DNA of 64,000 bases from Aquimarina sediminis (GTDB lineage: Bacteria; Bacteroidota; Bacteroidia; Flavobacteriales; Flavobacteriaceae), in contig NZ_POYJ01000001.1 in NCBI RefSeq assembly GCF_002895435.1, forward strand, positions 124,001 through 188,000, in the 5' to 3' direction. Of the stretch, positions 35,362-45,043 are shown in pieces. Within the stretch, counting starts at the first letter, position 1. Each line of letters starts with the position of its first letter. The notes beneath the pieces are model-generated. The model did no database searches. It had not been told where the DNA came from and saw only the letters and a list, made by a program, of their open reading frames with translations. The position numbers and the translations under genes were made by a program.

Positions 35362-36171
35362 TTATCTTAGTTGTAGATGAATATGATCATCATGCCTTAC
35401 AGCTCTGCAGCCATGAAATCTTATTTTACTACTTTGTATTTTAAATCTATTTTTGAGATGAGGTTCTATAAATACTTTATTAACCTGCTTCTGTTTTATA
35501 ATTGCCAAAAGTAAATCTTTTGTTGCTTTTTCAGAAAACTTTAAGTCTTTGTTTACAGTTCCTAAAGTTACATATTTTGTAAAATCATATTGCCAATTTC
35601 CTTTTTGTTTACAGATCTTATTTTGATTGTATTCATATTTCGTTGGCGTTTCGAATACTCCATATCCACTAAAAGAAGGTTTTTTATTGACGATCTCTTG
35701 ATATTGATCTTCATAAACAAAAGAAACATCAATTTTTTTACCATCGTTGTGACTCAAATGCGGGAGAAGAGGAAAACCGTTTATATAAGGAAAATTGGCA
35801 TCTAGATAGACTAATGCAACCCCAGAATTAGATTTTTGAAAAGATTCAGCTACATTTTCTAATGCTGTATATAGCTTGGGAGATACATAATCTCTATTCA
35901 AAAGTTTGGTAAAAACAGAATGTGCTTTTATCTGCGCAGTATCTTTAATCCTTACCCGACCTAATAATGGGGCGGTATAAGGGACAATTAAAAAAGTAGC
36001 TACACTGTAAACTAATATAAAAAGAAAGAATTTTTTAAGTCTATATTTTTGAGAAGTTCTTTTGATAAATAATTCAGAAAGTAAATATACAACTCCACCA
36101 ATTTGAGTAACTACAGTTAATAAACAGAAAAGAAAGAATTTTAGAATACACCTTAAAAATTTATTTAACAT
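35362..36171 (-). CDS. Membrane protein with LAS-metallopeptidase-like zinc motifs
   Basis: A 269-residue protein with two N-terminal hydrophobic segments (about 8-35 and 47-70) and a soluble domain. The domain contains HLSHNDGKKIDVSF (H141 and D148, H-x6-D) and a terminal CRAVRHDDHIHLQLR (H263-x-H265). This pair of motifs is the signature of LAS enzymes such as MepA and D-Ala-D-Ala carboxypeptidases, which cut peptidoglycan. Overall similarity to a named family is not evident, so the assignment rests on these motifs. Two extra histidines (H138, H260) flank the site. The gene is just upstream of the esterase gene. Confidence 0.6.
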   Translation of the reverse strand: MLNKFLRCILKFFLFCLLTVVTQIGGVVYLLSELFIKRTSQKYRLKKFFLFILVYSVATFLIVPYTAPLLGRVRIKDTAQIKAHSVFTKLLNRDYVSPKLYTALENVAESFQKSNSGVALVYLDANFPYINGFPLLPHLSHNDGKKIDVSFVYEDQYQEIVNKKPSFSGYGVFETPTKYEYNQNKICKQKGNWQYDFTKYVTLGTVNKDLKFSEKATKDLLLAIIKQKQVNKVFIEPHLKNRFKIQSSKIRFHGCRAVRHDDHIHLQLR

Positions 36172-36225
36172 ACAAAAAGACTCTAATTACCATATAGTAA
36201 CAAGCTACCAATCGTGGATTGAGAT

Positions 36226-36555
36226 TTACTTAATAAAGCCAAACCATTCCTGAAAATATGGACCAAGTAGAGGAACTGGTTTTTGCTCTTCTTTTAATGC
36301 GGTTATAAGACCAAATATCCAAAGAACAAAAATGAATATATAAAATGCTGATGATACTCCCCAAGAATCAAAAATACTTGCCAATGCACCCAAAAGGTAG
36401 AAACTAATATTGATTCCTAATCCTTGTCTGATATGAAAGCTAGCAAACTGATTCTTGTTTTCCTGATTCATAAAAAAAGCGATGATTGTTCCGATAATAG
36501 TAATATATGCGACTATAGCCGCTGTTTTACCTTGTTTTGCGTAATCAGATTGCAT
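36226..36555 (-). CDS. Tic20/DUF4870-like small membrane protein
   Basis: A 109-residue protein with three to four hydrophobic segments (~11-29, 47-64, 67-88). The pattern ENKNQFASFHIRQGLGI between helices 1 and 2 is typical of the DUF4870/Tic20-like import-component family. Function in bacteria unknown. It is a monocistronic gene between the LAS-like gene and the dihydroorotase-like gene. Confidence 0.75.
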   Translation of the reverse strand: MQSDYAKQGKTAAIVAYITIIGTIIAFFMNQENKNQFASFHIRQGLGINISFYLLGALASIFDSWGVSSAFYIFIFVLWIFGLITALKEEQKPVPLLGPYFQEWFGFIK

Positions 36556-36615
36556 GATTGATTTTTTTTATTATTTATTATTGATTGATCTATACTGGAT
36601 AAATCGGTATTGGTT

Positions 36616-37869
36616 TTATTTTAACACGTTTTTTCCATTGGCTATAATACCATACGAAGTTCCTTTGGTTTGTTGCTCAAAAAAGGCACTGTTTTTTGAT
36701 GTAGAAATTACATCCTCCTTTGTAAAAGTAGCTTTGTGTTTTGGGGTAAATAACGATAGATCTGCCTTATTTCCTTTATCGATAGTTGGGCTTTCAACAC
36801 CAAAAATTGATTTTCCTTTTGTTAGCATTGCTATTGTTGTGTCAATTCCCAGTTTCTCATTAAGAATCCCAAAAGCACTTTCTAATCCAATGGTACCGTA
36901 TTTGGCATTGTCAAATTCTACTTTTTTGTATTCTACATCCATTGGTCGATGATCACTGGTTACCATATCGATGGTGCCATCTGCAACACCTTCTACTAAT
37001 GCAGTTATGTCTTTTTGAGTTCGTAGTGGAGGAAGCACCTTATAATTTGCATCAAAAGTAACCAGTTCTTTATCTGTTAGTGTTAAATGATGAACGGTAG
37101 TACTACAACTTACTTGTAGTCCTTTTGCTTTGGCTTCTCTAATTAGATCAACAGATTTTGCAGTCGAAACGGTAGGGATGTGCAAAGTACCTCCGGTATA
37201 TTCTAGTAAAAACAAATCTCTAACTATTTGTAACTCTTCTGCCAATGCAGGAATTCCTTTTAATCCCAGTAAGGTGCTCTGTTCTTCTTCGTTTACCATT
37301 CCCTTTCCTGCAATACAATCTTCTTGAGGATATGACATTACTAACCCACCAAAATTCTGTGCATATAATAATGCAATTTTTAATAAGTTAGGGTTCTTAA
37401 CTGCTTTTTTATAATCACCAAAAGCAATTGCTCCGGCCTGTTTCATATCGTATAGCTCTGCCAAATCAATCCCTTTAGATTGCATGGTTAATGCCCCAAT
37501 AGGGTATAGGGATACAGCATTATTAAGAGCTTTTCCTTTTAAAAAACCAATAGAGGCACTATTATCTATTATCGGAGATGAATTGGGGTGTAAGGCAATA
37601 GCTGTAAATCCACTTTTTGCGGCGACTAGCAATCCATTATCAATTGTTTCTCGCTCTTCATAGCCAGGCTCTCCAAAACAAACACTACTATCAAACCACC
37701 CTTGCGAAACATGAAGATCATCTAATTGTATTTCTTCTATATGATTAGAGGAGTTGATGGTAGTATTTATATCTGTAATCGTTCCATTTTCTATCAAAAT
37801 ATCAACTGTCTGATGATGATATGGAGAAGCAGGGTCAATTACAGTAGCGGCCTTTAATAAGAAATTCAT
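36616..37869 (-). CDS. pyrC: Dihydroorotase homologue lacking the HxH metal site
   Basis: A 417-residue amidohydrolase-fold protein collinear with class I dihydroorotase: GEPGYEERETIDNGL, VSTAKSVDLIREAKAKG, STTVHHLTLTD, LPPLRTQKDITALVEGVADG and TSDHRPMD. The canonical metal-binding DxHxH is replaced by DSSVC (S62 and C64 instead of histidines), and the later HICHVST is LHIPTVST, so two or three metal ligands are lost while the aspartate in SDH remains. A non-catalytic or scaffolding role, as described for pseudo-dihydroorotases paired with aspartate transcarbamoylase, is possible. It overlaps the BatA-like gene by 4 bp (ATGA), so it is translationally coupled. Confidence 0.8.
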   Translation of the reverse strand: MNFLLKAATVIDPASPYHHQTVDILIENGTITDINTTINSSNHIEEIQLDDLHVSQGWFDSSVCFGEPGYEERETIDNGLLVAAKSGFTAIALHPNSSPIIDNSASIGFLKGKALNNAVSLYPIGALTMQSKGIDLAELYDMKQAGAIAFGDYKKAVKNPNLLKIALLYAQNFGGLVMSYPQEDCIAGKGMVNEEEQSTLLGLKGIPALAEELQIVRDLFLLEYTGGTLHIPTVSTAKSVDLIREAKAKGLQVSCSTTVHHLTLTDKELVTFDANYKVLPPLRTQKDITALVEGVADGTIDMVTSDHRPMDVEYKKVEFDNAKYGTIGLESAFGILNEKLGIDTTIAMLTKGKSIFGVESPTIDKGNKADLSLFTPKHKATFTKEDVISTSKNSAFFEQQTKGTSYGIIANGKNVLK

Positions 37870-39791
37870 TTTAGGTATTTTAACAGTAGTATTTCAATTA
37901 GTAAGAATATCAAGGCAAAAATAATAAACCATTTCCAAAGTTCATTAACACTGGTCTCTTCTTTTATTTCATCAAAAAGCTCGGTTATAGATGTACTGAC
38001 TTGATAATTTTCGGAAGTACTTAAATTATAATACTGTAAATCACTTTCTGCACTATTATAATTGTAACTTACATGCTGAATAATATTCGTTTTGTCCTGT
38101 AAGCTATAGATTCCTGATTTAGTGGGTACTTCATCTGTAGTAATTCGAACTTTGGTAGAAAAGCTTTGTTGTAGCGGGATTATACTTTCATTATCAGAAA
38201 CCAAGGACAATATTCTATCCTGATTTAACGCAATAGGAATATCATAGGAGTTCGTTTGACCAATTGTATAAGAAATATCAGTAAGTTGTAAGCTTTGTTT
38301 CCCCATGTTATATAACGCCGGAACAATTAATGGAGAATTTTTGAAATTAGAATTCTCTTTGTTTATAGCTGCGGTAAACACATATAGATTACTTATTTTA
38401 TACAAAAAAGGACTACTATCCTCGAACGATAATGCGATGTTAGAGGCATTAGCCCGATAGTAGCTGTTTACTTTTGGATATTGAAAATTACTAACCTTTT
38501 TGTCAAATACCCCACTAAATAGTGGATGAGAAAAGTTTATTGAAGTTATTTTTTTTTCTTGAGAATGTTCTGTTAACAGCCCTTGAGAAGAATATCCACT
38601 TATAAGTTGTTGGTACGATGCCAAATCTCCGTTGATAGCAGGAATAAAACAAACAGTACCTCCTTGATCAGTAAATGGTTTTAAGGCATTGATAAGTGAT
38701 ATTGGTAATTGCTTTACTTCATTAATAATCACAAGATTTGCAGTGCTAATATCATTATAGTTAAGATTATTTATAGAACTATTTTGTAATCTAAACTCAT
38801 CAGGTGTAAATATATTTTTGATAAAATTACCATTTGACTCATTAATCGCAACTACCTTAATCTTTTCTGGAGAGTTTATAGTAAAATATCTCGAATTATC
38901 GAATGTTATTGCTGGATCTTCGAGAGTCACTCTACCGTTAATCTTTATATTTTCTTCTAAACGAAATTCTGTTGTCGCCCTTCCATTTTTTGGAATTGAA
39001 ACGGTCGTTTTAGCAATTAACTTATCCCCATTGTATAATGCAATCGACGTATTTTCTCCATTAGCATCTATATTGCTCAGTAATACATTAAGTATTAGGT
39101 TGTTATTTGGGTTGTGACTCAAATACAAACTGTCGATTGCTATATTTTGCCTTGTGACTGGTTGTAACTGAACAAGGTGTGTCTTTGCATCAGTATCCTT
39201 TGGCAGACTAAAAGAGCTTTCTTTTTGCTGAAAATCAGAAACCATAATTACTCTTTTGATGGTCTCAGGAGACGAACTAAGTAGCTGTTTGGCTTTAAGG
39301 AAAGCAGAACGGTAAGAAAGCTGATTTGAAGAGTATTCTATTTGTAAGAGGTCATTTTTGATATCCTTTTTTGTAACATTGAGGAAAACGTCAGTATTAG
39401 TAAAAAGAGATATTGTTTCTTCTTCGGGTAGCTCACTAAGGATTTCTTGGATCGTACGTTTCAGAAGTGTCCCTTTAGAACCCTTGGCCTGCATGCTAAA
39501 AGAATTATCCAAATAAATTGCCGTTTCACTTTTTTTACCAACTATTTCTTCTAAGGCTAAAAAAGGTTGGGCAAAAGCAATAATAATCGCTGCCAGTGCA
39601 AGCAAACGGGTGACTAGTGTAAGCCATTTTTTAATCTGAGAGCTCTTTCGAGTTTGAACCGTAACCGCTTTAAGAAACTTAACATTAGTAAAGTCGACTT
39701 TTTGAAAACGTCTTAACTGAAATAAATGAACTAGAATTGGAATGATAAGAGCAAAAAGGGCATAAAGAAATTCTGGATGTTTAAACTGCAT
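37866..39791 (-). CDS. BatA-domain membrane protein with vWA domain
   Basis: A 641-residue protein. The N-terminus MQFKHPEFLYALFALIIPIL, followed by HLFQLRRFQKVDFTNVKFLK, is the aerotolerance-regulator (BatA) N-terminal domain with two membrane helices (~5-25 and 58-78). Residues ~90-200 form a von Willebrand A-like domain with the MIDAS-type DNSFSM. A large periplasmic region follows, and a C-terminal helix (~617-637) re-enters the membrane. In Flavobacteriia this long form is commonly found immediately upstream of the dihydroorotase homologue. Envelope role inferred. Confidence 0.83.
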   Translation of the reverse strand: MQFKHPEFLYALFALIIPILVHLFQLRRFQKVDFTNVKFLKAVTVQTRKSSQIKKWLTLVTRLLALAAIIIAFAQPFLALEEIVGKKSETAIYLDNSFSMQAKGSKGTLLKRTIQEILSELPEEETISLFTNTDVFLNVTKKDIKNDLLQIEYSSNQLSYRSAFLKAKQLLSSSPETIKRVIMVSDFQQKESSFSLPKDTDAKTHLVQLQPVTRQNIAIDSLYLSHNPNNNLILNVLLSNIDANGENTSIALYNGDKLIAKTTVSIPKNGRATTEFRLEENIKINGRVTLEDPAITFDNSRYFTINSPEKIKVVAINESNGNFIKNIFTPDEFRLQNSSINNLNYNDISTANLVIINEVKQLPISLINALKPFTDQGGTVCFIPAINGDLASYQQLISGYSSQGLLTEHSQEKKITSINFSHPLFSGVFDKKVSNFQYPKVNSYYRANASNIALSFEDSSPFLYKISNLYVFTAAINKENSNFKNSPLIVPALYNMGKQSLQLTDISYTIGQTNSYDIPIALNQDRILSLVSDNESIIPLQQSFSTKVRITTDEVPTKSGIYSLQDKTNIIQHVSYNYNSAESDLQYYNLSTSENYQVSTSITELFDEIKEETSVNELWKWFIIFALIFLLIEILLLKYLK

Positions 39792-39970
39792 TCCTTAATA
39801 TAGTTTGTCAAATATACTATAAGATTTGAAAATAAAGATTTGGAAGAAGATATTTTTTATGAGAGAATAGATTTGTAATTTAATTTTCTTTTTCTCCTTT
39901 GCTGTGGCCTAAGTTTATATAAAACCACTGGTCTAAGCCATTATATTAATACAAATCATAAAAATAGATG

Positions 39971-39978
39971 TACCTTTG
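39971..39978 (+). promoter_or_regulatory. -7 promoter element for rhlE
   Basis: TACCTTTG, an exact match to TAnnTTTG, 56 bp before the rhlE ATG. No TTTG at the usual upstream distance. Confidence 0.5.
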
Positions 39979-40034
39979 CCCATATACTCAGAAATGGCAT
40001 TTCCCTTATAATTGTTATTTCTTAAACAATTTAT

Positions 40035-41270
40035 ATGTCATTTAATACATTAGGACTTTCTGATGCACTTTTGCGTGCTATCGATAAAAAAGGATATACA
40101 ACACCTTCACCCATTCAAGAAAAAGCAATTCCACCAATATTAGAAAGAAAAGATGTTCTGGCATCTGCACAAACTGGAACTGGAAAAACAGCTGGATTTA
40201 CATTGCCAGTATTGCAGATTTTGTCTCAAGGACAAAAACTACGGAAAAGACCTGTACGAGCATTGGTGTTAACACCTACAAGAGAATTGGCGGCGCAGAT
40301 TTTGGACAATGTGAAAGCATATAGCGAATTTCTAGACCTTAGATCGATGGTGATATTTGGTGGAGTAAACGCCAAACCGCAAATCAGAGCATTAAGAAAT
40401 GGCATTGATATATTAGTAGCTACCCCAGGGCGATTGTTAGATTTACATAGTCAAAAAGCGCTTTCTTTGGCGAATATAGAAATTTTGATTTTGGATGAAG
40501 CAGATCGTATGCTGGATATGGGTTTTCAAAGAGATATTAATAAGATTTTGAATTTATTGCCCTCTAAACGGCAAAACTTGTTGTTTTCGGCAACCTTTTC
40601 GAAAGAAATAAAACAATTGGCTAACGGGATCTTACATAACCCTGTGTGGGTTGAAGCTACTCCCCAAAATACAACCGCAGAAAAGATTGACCAAAAAATA
40701 TACAGAGTAGATCAAAAAAGGAAATCAGAGCTGATTATTAAGTTTATAACAGAAGGAGATTGGAAACAAGTACTAGTTTTTACCAGAACAAAACATGGAG
40801 CAAATCGATTGAGTCAAAAAATGGTGAAAAATGGTATTACTGCCGCTGCAATTCATGGAAATAAGAGTCAAGGAGCTAGAACAAAAGCTCTTGGAGGTTT
40901 TAAGAAAGGAACTATTAGGGTATTGGTAGCAACAGATATTGCAGCCCGAGGATTAGATATTCCTCTATTACCTCATGTAGTAAATTATGAATTACCAAAT
41001 ATCTCTGAAGATTATGTACATAGAATAGGTCGTACAGGTAGAGCAGGAGCAAGTGGACAAGCTATTTCTCTGGTAAGTCAGGATGAGATTAGTTATGTAA
41101 GAGGAATAGAAAAATTACTTGGTGAAAAATTACAAAGCGAAATTGTAGAAGGTTTTGAACCAACCTTGATTTCTGAAAACACCAATTCAGAAAGAAACAA
41201 TAAGAGTAGAAGTTCTAAACCAAAAGGGAATAGTAGAAATTATAACAGACGTAGGAGAACCAAAAAATAA
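40035..41270 (+). CDS. rhlE: DEAD-box RNA helicase, RhlE group
   Basis: A 411-residue helicase with all core motifs: Q-motif region [70 protein letters not shown] and [11 protein letters not shown] basic tail rich in Asn, Arg, Ser and Lys follows (ending YNRRRRTKK), typical for RhlE and likely to bind RNA. It probably acts in ribosome assembly or RNA turnover, especially at low temperature. Own promoter and terminator, so monocistronic. Confidence 0.95.
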   Translation: MSFNTLGLSDALLRAIDKKGYTTPSPIQEKAIPPILERKDVLASAQTGTGKTAGFTLPVLQILSQGQKLRKRPVRALVLTPTRELAAQILDNVKAYSEFLDLRSMVIFGGVNAKPQIRALRNGIDILVATPGRLLDLHSQKALSLANIEILILDEADRMLDMGFQRDINKILNLLPSKRQNLLFSATFSKEIKQLANGILHNPVWVEATPQNTTAEKIDQKIYRVDQKRKSELIIKFITEGDWKQVLVFTRTKHGANRLSQKMVKNGITAAAIHGNKSQGARTKALGGFKKGTIRVLVATDIAARGLDIPLLPHVVNYELPNISEDYVHRIGRTGRAGASGQAISLVSQDEISYVRGIEKLLGEKLQSEIVEGFEPTLISENTNSERNNKSRSSKPKGNSRNYNRRRRTKK

Positions 41271-41293
41271 GGATGTAGAGGTTTAAGTAAATT

Positions 41294-41327
41294 AAAAAAG
41301 CGGAAGTATTACTTCCGCTTTTTTTTT
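41294..41327. terminator. Bidirectional terminator between rhlE and the porin-like gene
   Basis: AGCGGAAGT (41299-41307), 3-nt loop, ACTTCCGCT (41311-41319), flanked by A6 and T8. Confidence 0.93.
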
Positions 41328-41348
41328 ATATGTTATTTATCTTCTTAA

Positions 41349-41897
41349 TTAGAAGATATAATATCCAACAGAAACTTGGAAGTTAGAGTTTTTAGTCTCT
41401 AAACCTTCAATGTCAATTACATCGGTAAAACCAAAGTTATATCTTAATTGACCGAAAAAAGGACCGAACTCTACTCCAGCACCTACAGCACCACTAAGAT
41501 CAAAACTTTTCGTTTCTACATCAGAAACAAGACCTGAAAAAGCAGTATCCAAATTATCATTTACTACAAAGCCAAATTGAGGTCCCGCCTCAACACTAAA
41601 TAACTTAGCAAATTTAAGTTTTAATAAAATCGGAATGTTCACATAGTCAATATCAACATCTTTAACTCCTTGAGCAGAGTATAAAAGCTCAGGTTGTAAA
41701 GCTATTGTTTCGGCAAGACTTACTTGAGCAACAGCACCAATATGGTATCCTGTTCTTCCATCTGGATCACCAGCCAAATTATCTCCATTTAGTGTAGCGA
41801 AGTTTAATCCCCCTTTAAAACCAAATTTGATGTCTTGTGCTTGTGAAGAAATAGAAAAACTAATTACTGCAATTGCTAATAAAAAAAGCTTTTTCAT
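41349..41897 (-). CDS. Outer-membrane beta-barrel (porin-like, PorT-type) protein
   Basis: A 182-residue protein with signal peptide MKKLFLLAIAVISFSISSQAQ and a mature part of short amphipathic beta strands (IKFGFKGGLNFATLNGDNL, YHIGAVAQVSL, LQPELLYSAQGVK, YVNIPILLKLKF, FGQLRYNFGFTD) ending in FQVSVGYYIF, an aromatic C-terminal strand. This matches the eight-stranded barrel family common in Bacteroidota. Passive or unknown function. Confidence 0.88.
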   Translation of the reverse strand: MKKLFLLAIAVISFSISSQAQDIKFGFKGGLNFATLNGDNLAGDPDGRTGYHIGAVAQVSLAETIALQPELLYSAQGVKDVDIDYVNIPILLKLKFAKLFSVEAGPQFGFVVNDNLDTAFSGLVSDVETKSFDLSGAVGAGVEFGPFFGQLRYNFGFTDVIDIEGLETKNSNFQVSVGYYIF

Positions 41898-42046
41898 AAT
41901 TGTAAATTTAAGGTTTGTTTGAGGTCAAAGATAGGAACTTAAATCTTAAGAAAAGGTTAAAATTGGTAGTAATAGGTTCACTTATAAGTTTATTTTGAAG
42001 TTTAGAATATTGTATCTTCGCCACAAAATTTGAAATAACATCAGCA

Positions 42047-43606
42047 TTGCAACACGAGTTTACTATACAAGTTTCGCCTGAAGTAGCTGCTTATCCCGAT
42101 CGATTAAAAGATAGTGTAGCTCATAAAAACGGCATCCCGAAGACAGAAATCAGACATATTGAAATCCTGAAACGTTCTATAGATGCAAGACAAAAAGCAA
42201 TTAAGGTAAACCTGAAACTGAAAGTGTATGTAGAGGAGGATTTTGTAAATAACCCTATAAAACTACCTCATTATCCCGATGTTTCTAACGCGCAAGAAAT
42301 AGTTATAATAGGAGCAGGACCGGCAGGTTTGTTTGCAGCTCTTCGCTGTGTAGAGTTAGGGTATAAACCCGTTGTTCTTGAGCGGGGAAAAGACGTACAA
42401 TCGCGTAGGAGAGATCTTAAAGCAATTAATCGAGACCATATTGTAGATGAAGATTCCAACTATTGTTTTGGAGAGGGAGGAGCAGGCACCTATAGCGATG
42501 GTAAGCTGTATACTCGATCTAAGAAAAGAGGTGATGTTAATCGTATTTTAGAACTTTTGGTTGGTTTTGGAGCAACGGATCAAATTTTGGTCGAGGCTCA
42601 CCCTCATATTGGTACAAACAAATTGCCAAATATTATAGCCGCAATACGCGAAAAAATAATAGAATTGGGGGGAGAAATACATTTTGAAACTCGCGTAATT
42701 GATTTTGAAATTAAGAACTCGCAAATTAATGGTGTAACGTTGTTTGATAAAAGTACTATTGCTACACAAAAAGTAATTTTGGCAACGGGACATTCTGCTA
42801 GGGATATTTTTGAGCTTTTGTATCGTAAAAAAATTGAGATTGAAGCAAAACCTTTTGCTTTAGGAGTTAGGGTAGAGCATCCGCAACAACTTATCGACCA
42901 AATCCAATATAAATGTAATGTTCGTGGTCCATATCTACCTCCTTCGCCTTATAGTATAGTTAAACAAGTAGCAGGTAGGGGGATGTATTCTTTTTGTATG
43001 TGTCCCGGAGGGGTCATTGCGCCATGTGCTACCAGTCCTGGAGAAGTTGTTACAAATGGGTGGTCTCCATCCAAAAGAGATCAACCCACGGCTAATAGTG
43101 GAATTGTTATTGAATTAAGAAAAGAAGATTTTGAACCTTTTGCAAAATATGGCCCATTGGCAGGAATGTATTTTCAGAAAAATATAGAACAACAAGCTTG
43201 GCGTGTAGGAGGAGAAACCCAAAGAGTTCCTGCTCAACGATTAGTTGATATGACTAATGGTAAGATGTCTGTAAATATGCCTGTTACATCTTATAAACCT
43301 GGTTTAACATCCGCCGATATGAGTACTGTGTTTCCTGGGTTTATCCACCAGGTCTTACAAAAGGGTTTTGGTGCTTTTGACAAAAGTATGAAAGGCTATC
43401 TTACCAATGAAGCTGTAGTACATGCTCCAGAATCTCGAACGTCATCACCTGTTCGTATACCCAGAGATTGGAAAACACTAGAACATATACAAATTAAAGG
43501 ACTATATCCATGTGGTGAAGGCGCAGGTTATGCTGGGGGAATAATTTCTGCCGCTATTGATGGAGAGAAATGCGCTCAAGCGTGTATAGAGGCATTGAAA
43601 CCCTAA
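42047..43606 (+). CDS. FAD-dependent dehydrogenase (COG2509-type)
   Basis: A 519-residue flavoprotein. It begins at a TTG (42047), the only start that gives the expected QHEFTIQVSPEVAAYP N-terminus. An N-terminal ~85-residue domain precedes the dinucleotide-binding fold EIVIIGAGPAGLFAALRC with a closing acidic residue in VLERG. Other markers are YCFGEGGAGTYSDGKLYTRS, FCMCPGGVIAP and a C-terminal FAD-contact GLYPCGEGAGYAGGI. The family is widespread, with no firm substrate. Convergent with the histidine kinase gene, separated by only 4 bp. Confidence 0.87.
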   Translation: MQHEFTIQVSPEVAAYPDRLKDSVAHKNGIPKTEIRHIEILKRSIDARQKAIKVNLKLKVYVEEDFVNNPIKLPHYPDVSNAQEIVIIGAGPAGLFAALRCVELGYKPVVLERGKDVQSRRRDLKAINRDHIVDEDSNYCFGEGGAGTYSDGKLYTRSKKRGDVNRILELLVGFGATDQILVEAHPHIGTNKLPNIIAAIREKIIELGGEIHFETRVIDFEIKNSQINGVTLFDKSTIATQKVILATGHSARDIFELLYRKKIEIEAKPFALGVRVEHPQQLIDQIQYKCNVRGPYLPPSPYSIVKQVAGRGMYSFCMCPGGVIAPCATSPGEVVTNGWSPSKRDQPTANSGIVIELRKEDFEPFAKYGPLAGMYFQKNIEQQAWRVGGETQRVPAQRLVDMTNGKMSVNMPVTSYKPGLTSADMSTVFPGFIHQVLQKGFGAFDKSMKGYLTNEAVVHAPESRTSSPVRIPRDWKTLEHIQIKGLYPCGEGAGYAGGIISAAIDGEKCAQACIEALKP

Positions 43607-43610
43607 GTAG

Positions 43611-44819
43611 TTAGCTGCATTTTTTTAGAGAAAACTCAAAGGTAGTATAGATATCTTCTTCAGAGATCACTTTAATAGATCCTCCTAGTTTTTCAATAAG
43701 GTTTTTTACAGTAGACAAACCGATCCCATTGCCTTTGTTACCGCTTCTATCTGTGGTATTTGCCGTAGTAAAGAGATCAAAAATTGTATCTAGTTTATTG
43801 TGTGGAATACCCATTCCATTATCAGTTATTCTAAAATAATAGAATTTGTCATCCTCACTTGTTTCAATGGATATGATAATTTGATCTTTATTATTATATT
43901 TAATACTATTTCCTATAAGATTGAAGAAAACTTGTTTTAGTGCTAGTTTATTTGATTTTAGAAGAGGATCCTTCTCAGGAAAATGGATAGTAAAATCTGG
44001 TTTTATACTTAGTAGGTCAACAATTTCTTTTAACAAGTGATTTAGATAAAACTCTTCAGGTTTGTTGTTTATTAAACTATCACTTTCATAATGATCAAGT
44101 ACATCGTTGATATAGTTGCTCATAGAGAAGGAGGAAGTTTTTATGTATTCAAAATATTCTAAGCTTTCTTGATCTAATTTATCGCTCAATTTTAGTTTTA
44201 ATAAATCTGTAGAAGTAACGATATTCGCCAAAGGCATTTTAAGGTCATGAGAGATTACTCTGGCAAACTCTTTTAAAGATTCATTCTTTTTTTTAAGTTT
44301 TTGCTGAACCTCTTCTAGGTCATTATTTTTTTTATTAAGCTCAAAGAGAATAATTACTTGTTTAGCCAAGGCATTAAGAGATTCAATCTGCTTTTCAGAA
44401 AGTTCTCTAGGTTTACTATCCATAACGCATAGAGTACCTAATGCAAAACCATCTTTATCGACAAGCGGAATTCCAGCATAGAAAATAACCATTCTGTCTT
44501 CTAAACAAATATGACTTTTATTAAAAAGACTATGTTCTCGGGTATTTTTAATGATTAGCGGTTTATGAGGAGTAAGAATTGCATGAGAGCAAAGAGAGTT
44601 ATTACGTGGAGTCTCACAAAGGGTAGTTCCGTTTTTTGATTTGAACCATTGTCTATCCACATCCACAAGTGAAATTAGTGCTACTTCAGTATCACATATA
44701 AAATTTGCCAAAGCCGTAATTTCATCAAATTCTTTCTCAGATTCTGTATCTAGAATATCTAATGATTTTAAAGCTTCGAGCCTAAAGTTTTCATTTATGG
44801 GTGTAGTAGTTGATATCAT
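43611..44819 (-). CDS. Soluble GAF-domain histidine kinase
   Basis: About 402 residues from the ATG ending at 44819 (MISTTTPINENFRLEAL), a common start for this family; an ATG at 44852 is the alternative. The GAF domain (~20-165) has CDTEVALISLVDVDRQWFK and SLCSHAILTPHKPL. A coiled linker leads to the HisKA H-box FARVISHDLKMPLANI and a HATPase with LIGNSIKYNN, ITDNGMGIP and GNGIGLSTVKNLIEKLGG. No membrane segment, so it senses an internal signal. No response regulator is adjacent, so it is an orphan kinase. Confidence 0.9.
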   Translation of the reverse strand: MISTTTPINENFRLEALKSLDILDTESEKEFDEITALANFICDTEVALISLVDVDRQWFKSKNGTTLCETPRNNSLCSHAILTPHKPLIIKNTREHSLFNKSHICLEDRMVIFYAGIPLVDKDGFALGTLCVMDSKPRELSEKQIESLNALAKQVIILFELNKKNNDLEEVQQKLKKKNESLKEFARVISHDLKMPLANIVTSTDLLKLKLSDKLDQESLEYFEYIKTSSFSMSNYINDVLDHYESDSLINNKPEEFYLNHLLKEIVDLLSIKPDFTIHFPEKDPLLKSNKLALKQVFFNLIGNSIKYNNKDQIIISIETSEDDKFYYFRITDNGMGIPHNKLDTIFDLFTTANTTDRSGNKGNGIGLSTVKNLIEKLGGSIKVISEEDIYTTFEFSLKKCS

Positions 44820-44977
44820 CCAATATTGAGGAATTGATTTGACTAAATGCAATTCTTAATAAAATTAACAAAAATAAGTCATATATAACGAATTAATTGC
44901 CATTATATCCCGATTTTACGTGATAACCATAGCGTATTAAAATTTATAACTTAATCAATAAACAAGGGCAATACACA

Positions 44978-45006
44978 TTTGAGTAAACTTGTCAGATATA
45001 CCTTTG
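44978..45006 (+). promoter_or_regulatory. Consensus Bacteroidota promoter for the 45257-48722 operon
   Basis: TTTG (44978-44981), a 17-nt spacer, TACCTTTG (44999-45006). This is the best consensus match seen in the window. Confidence 0.75.
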
Positions 45007-45020
45007 GGTGAAACTGGGAA

Positions 45021-45043
45021 TATAAGGTAGTTACTACCTTATA
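45021..45043. promoter_or_regulatory. 23-bp palindrome, candidate operator
   Basis: TATAAGGTAGT (45021-45031), one central base, ACTACCTTATA (45033-45043): perfect 11-bp arms. It begins 14 bp after the -7 element, so it covers the start of the transcript. A protein-binding operator or a 5' hairpin are both possible. It lacks a T tail, so it is not a classical terminator. Confidence 0.65.
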
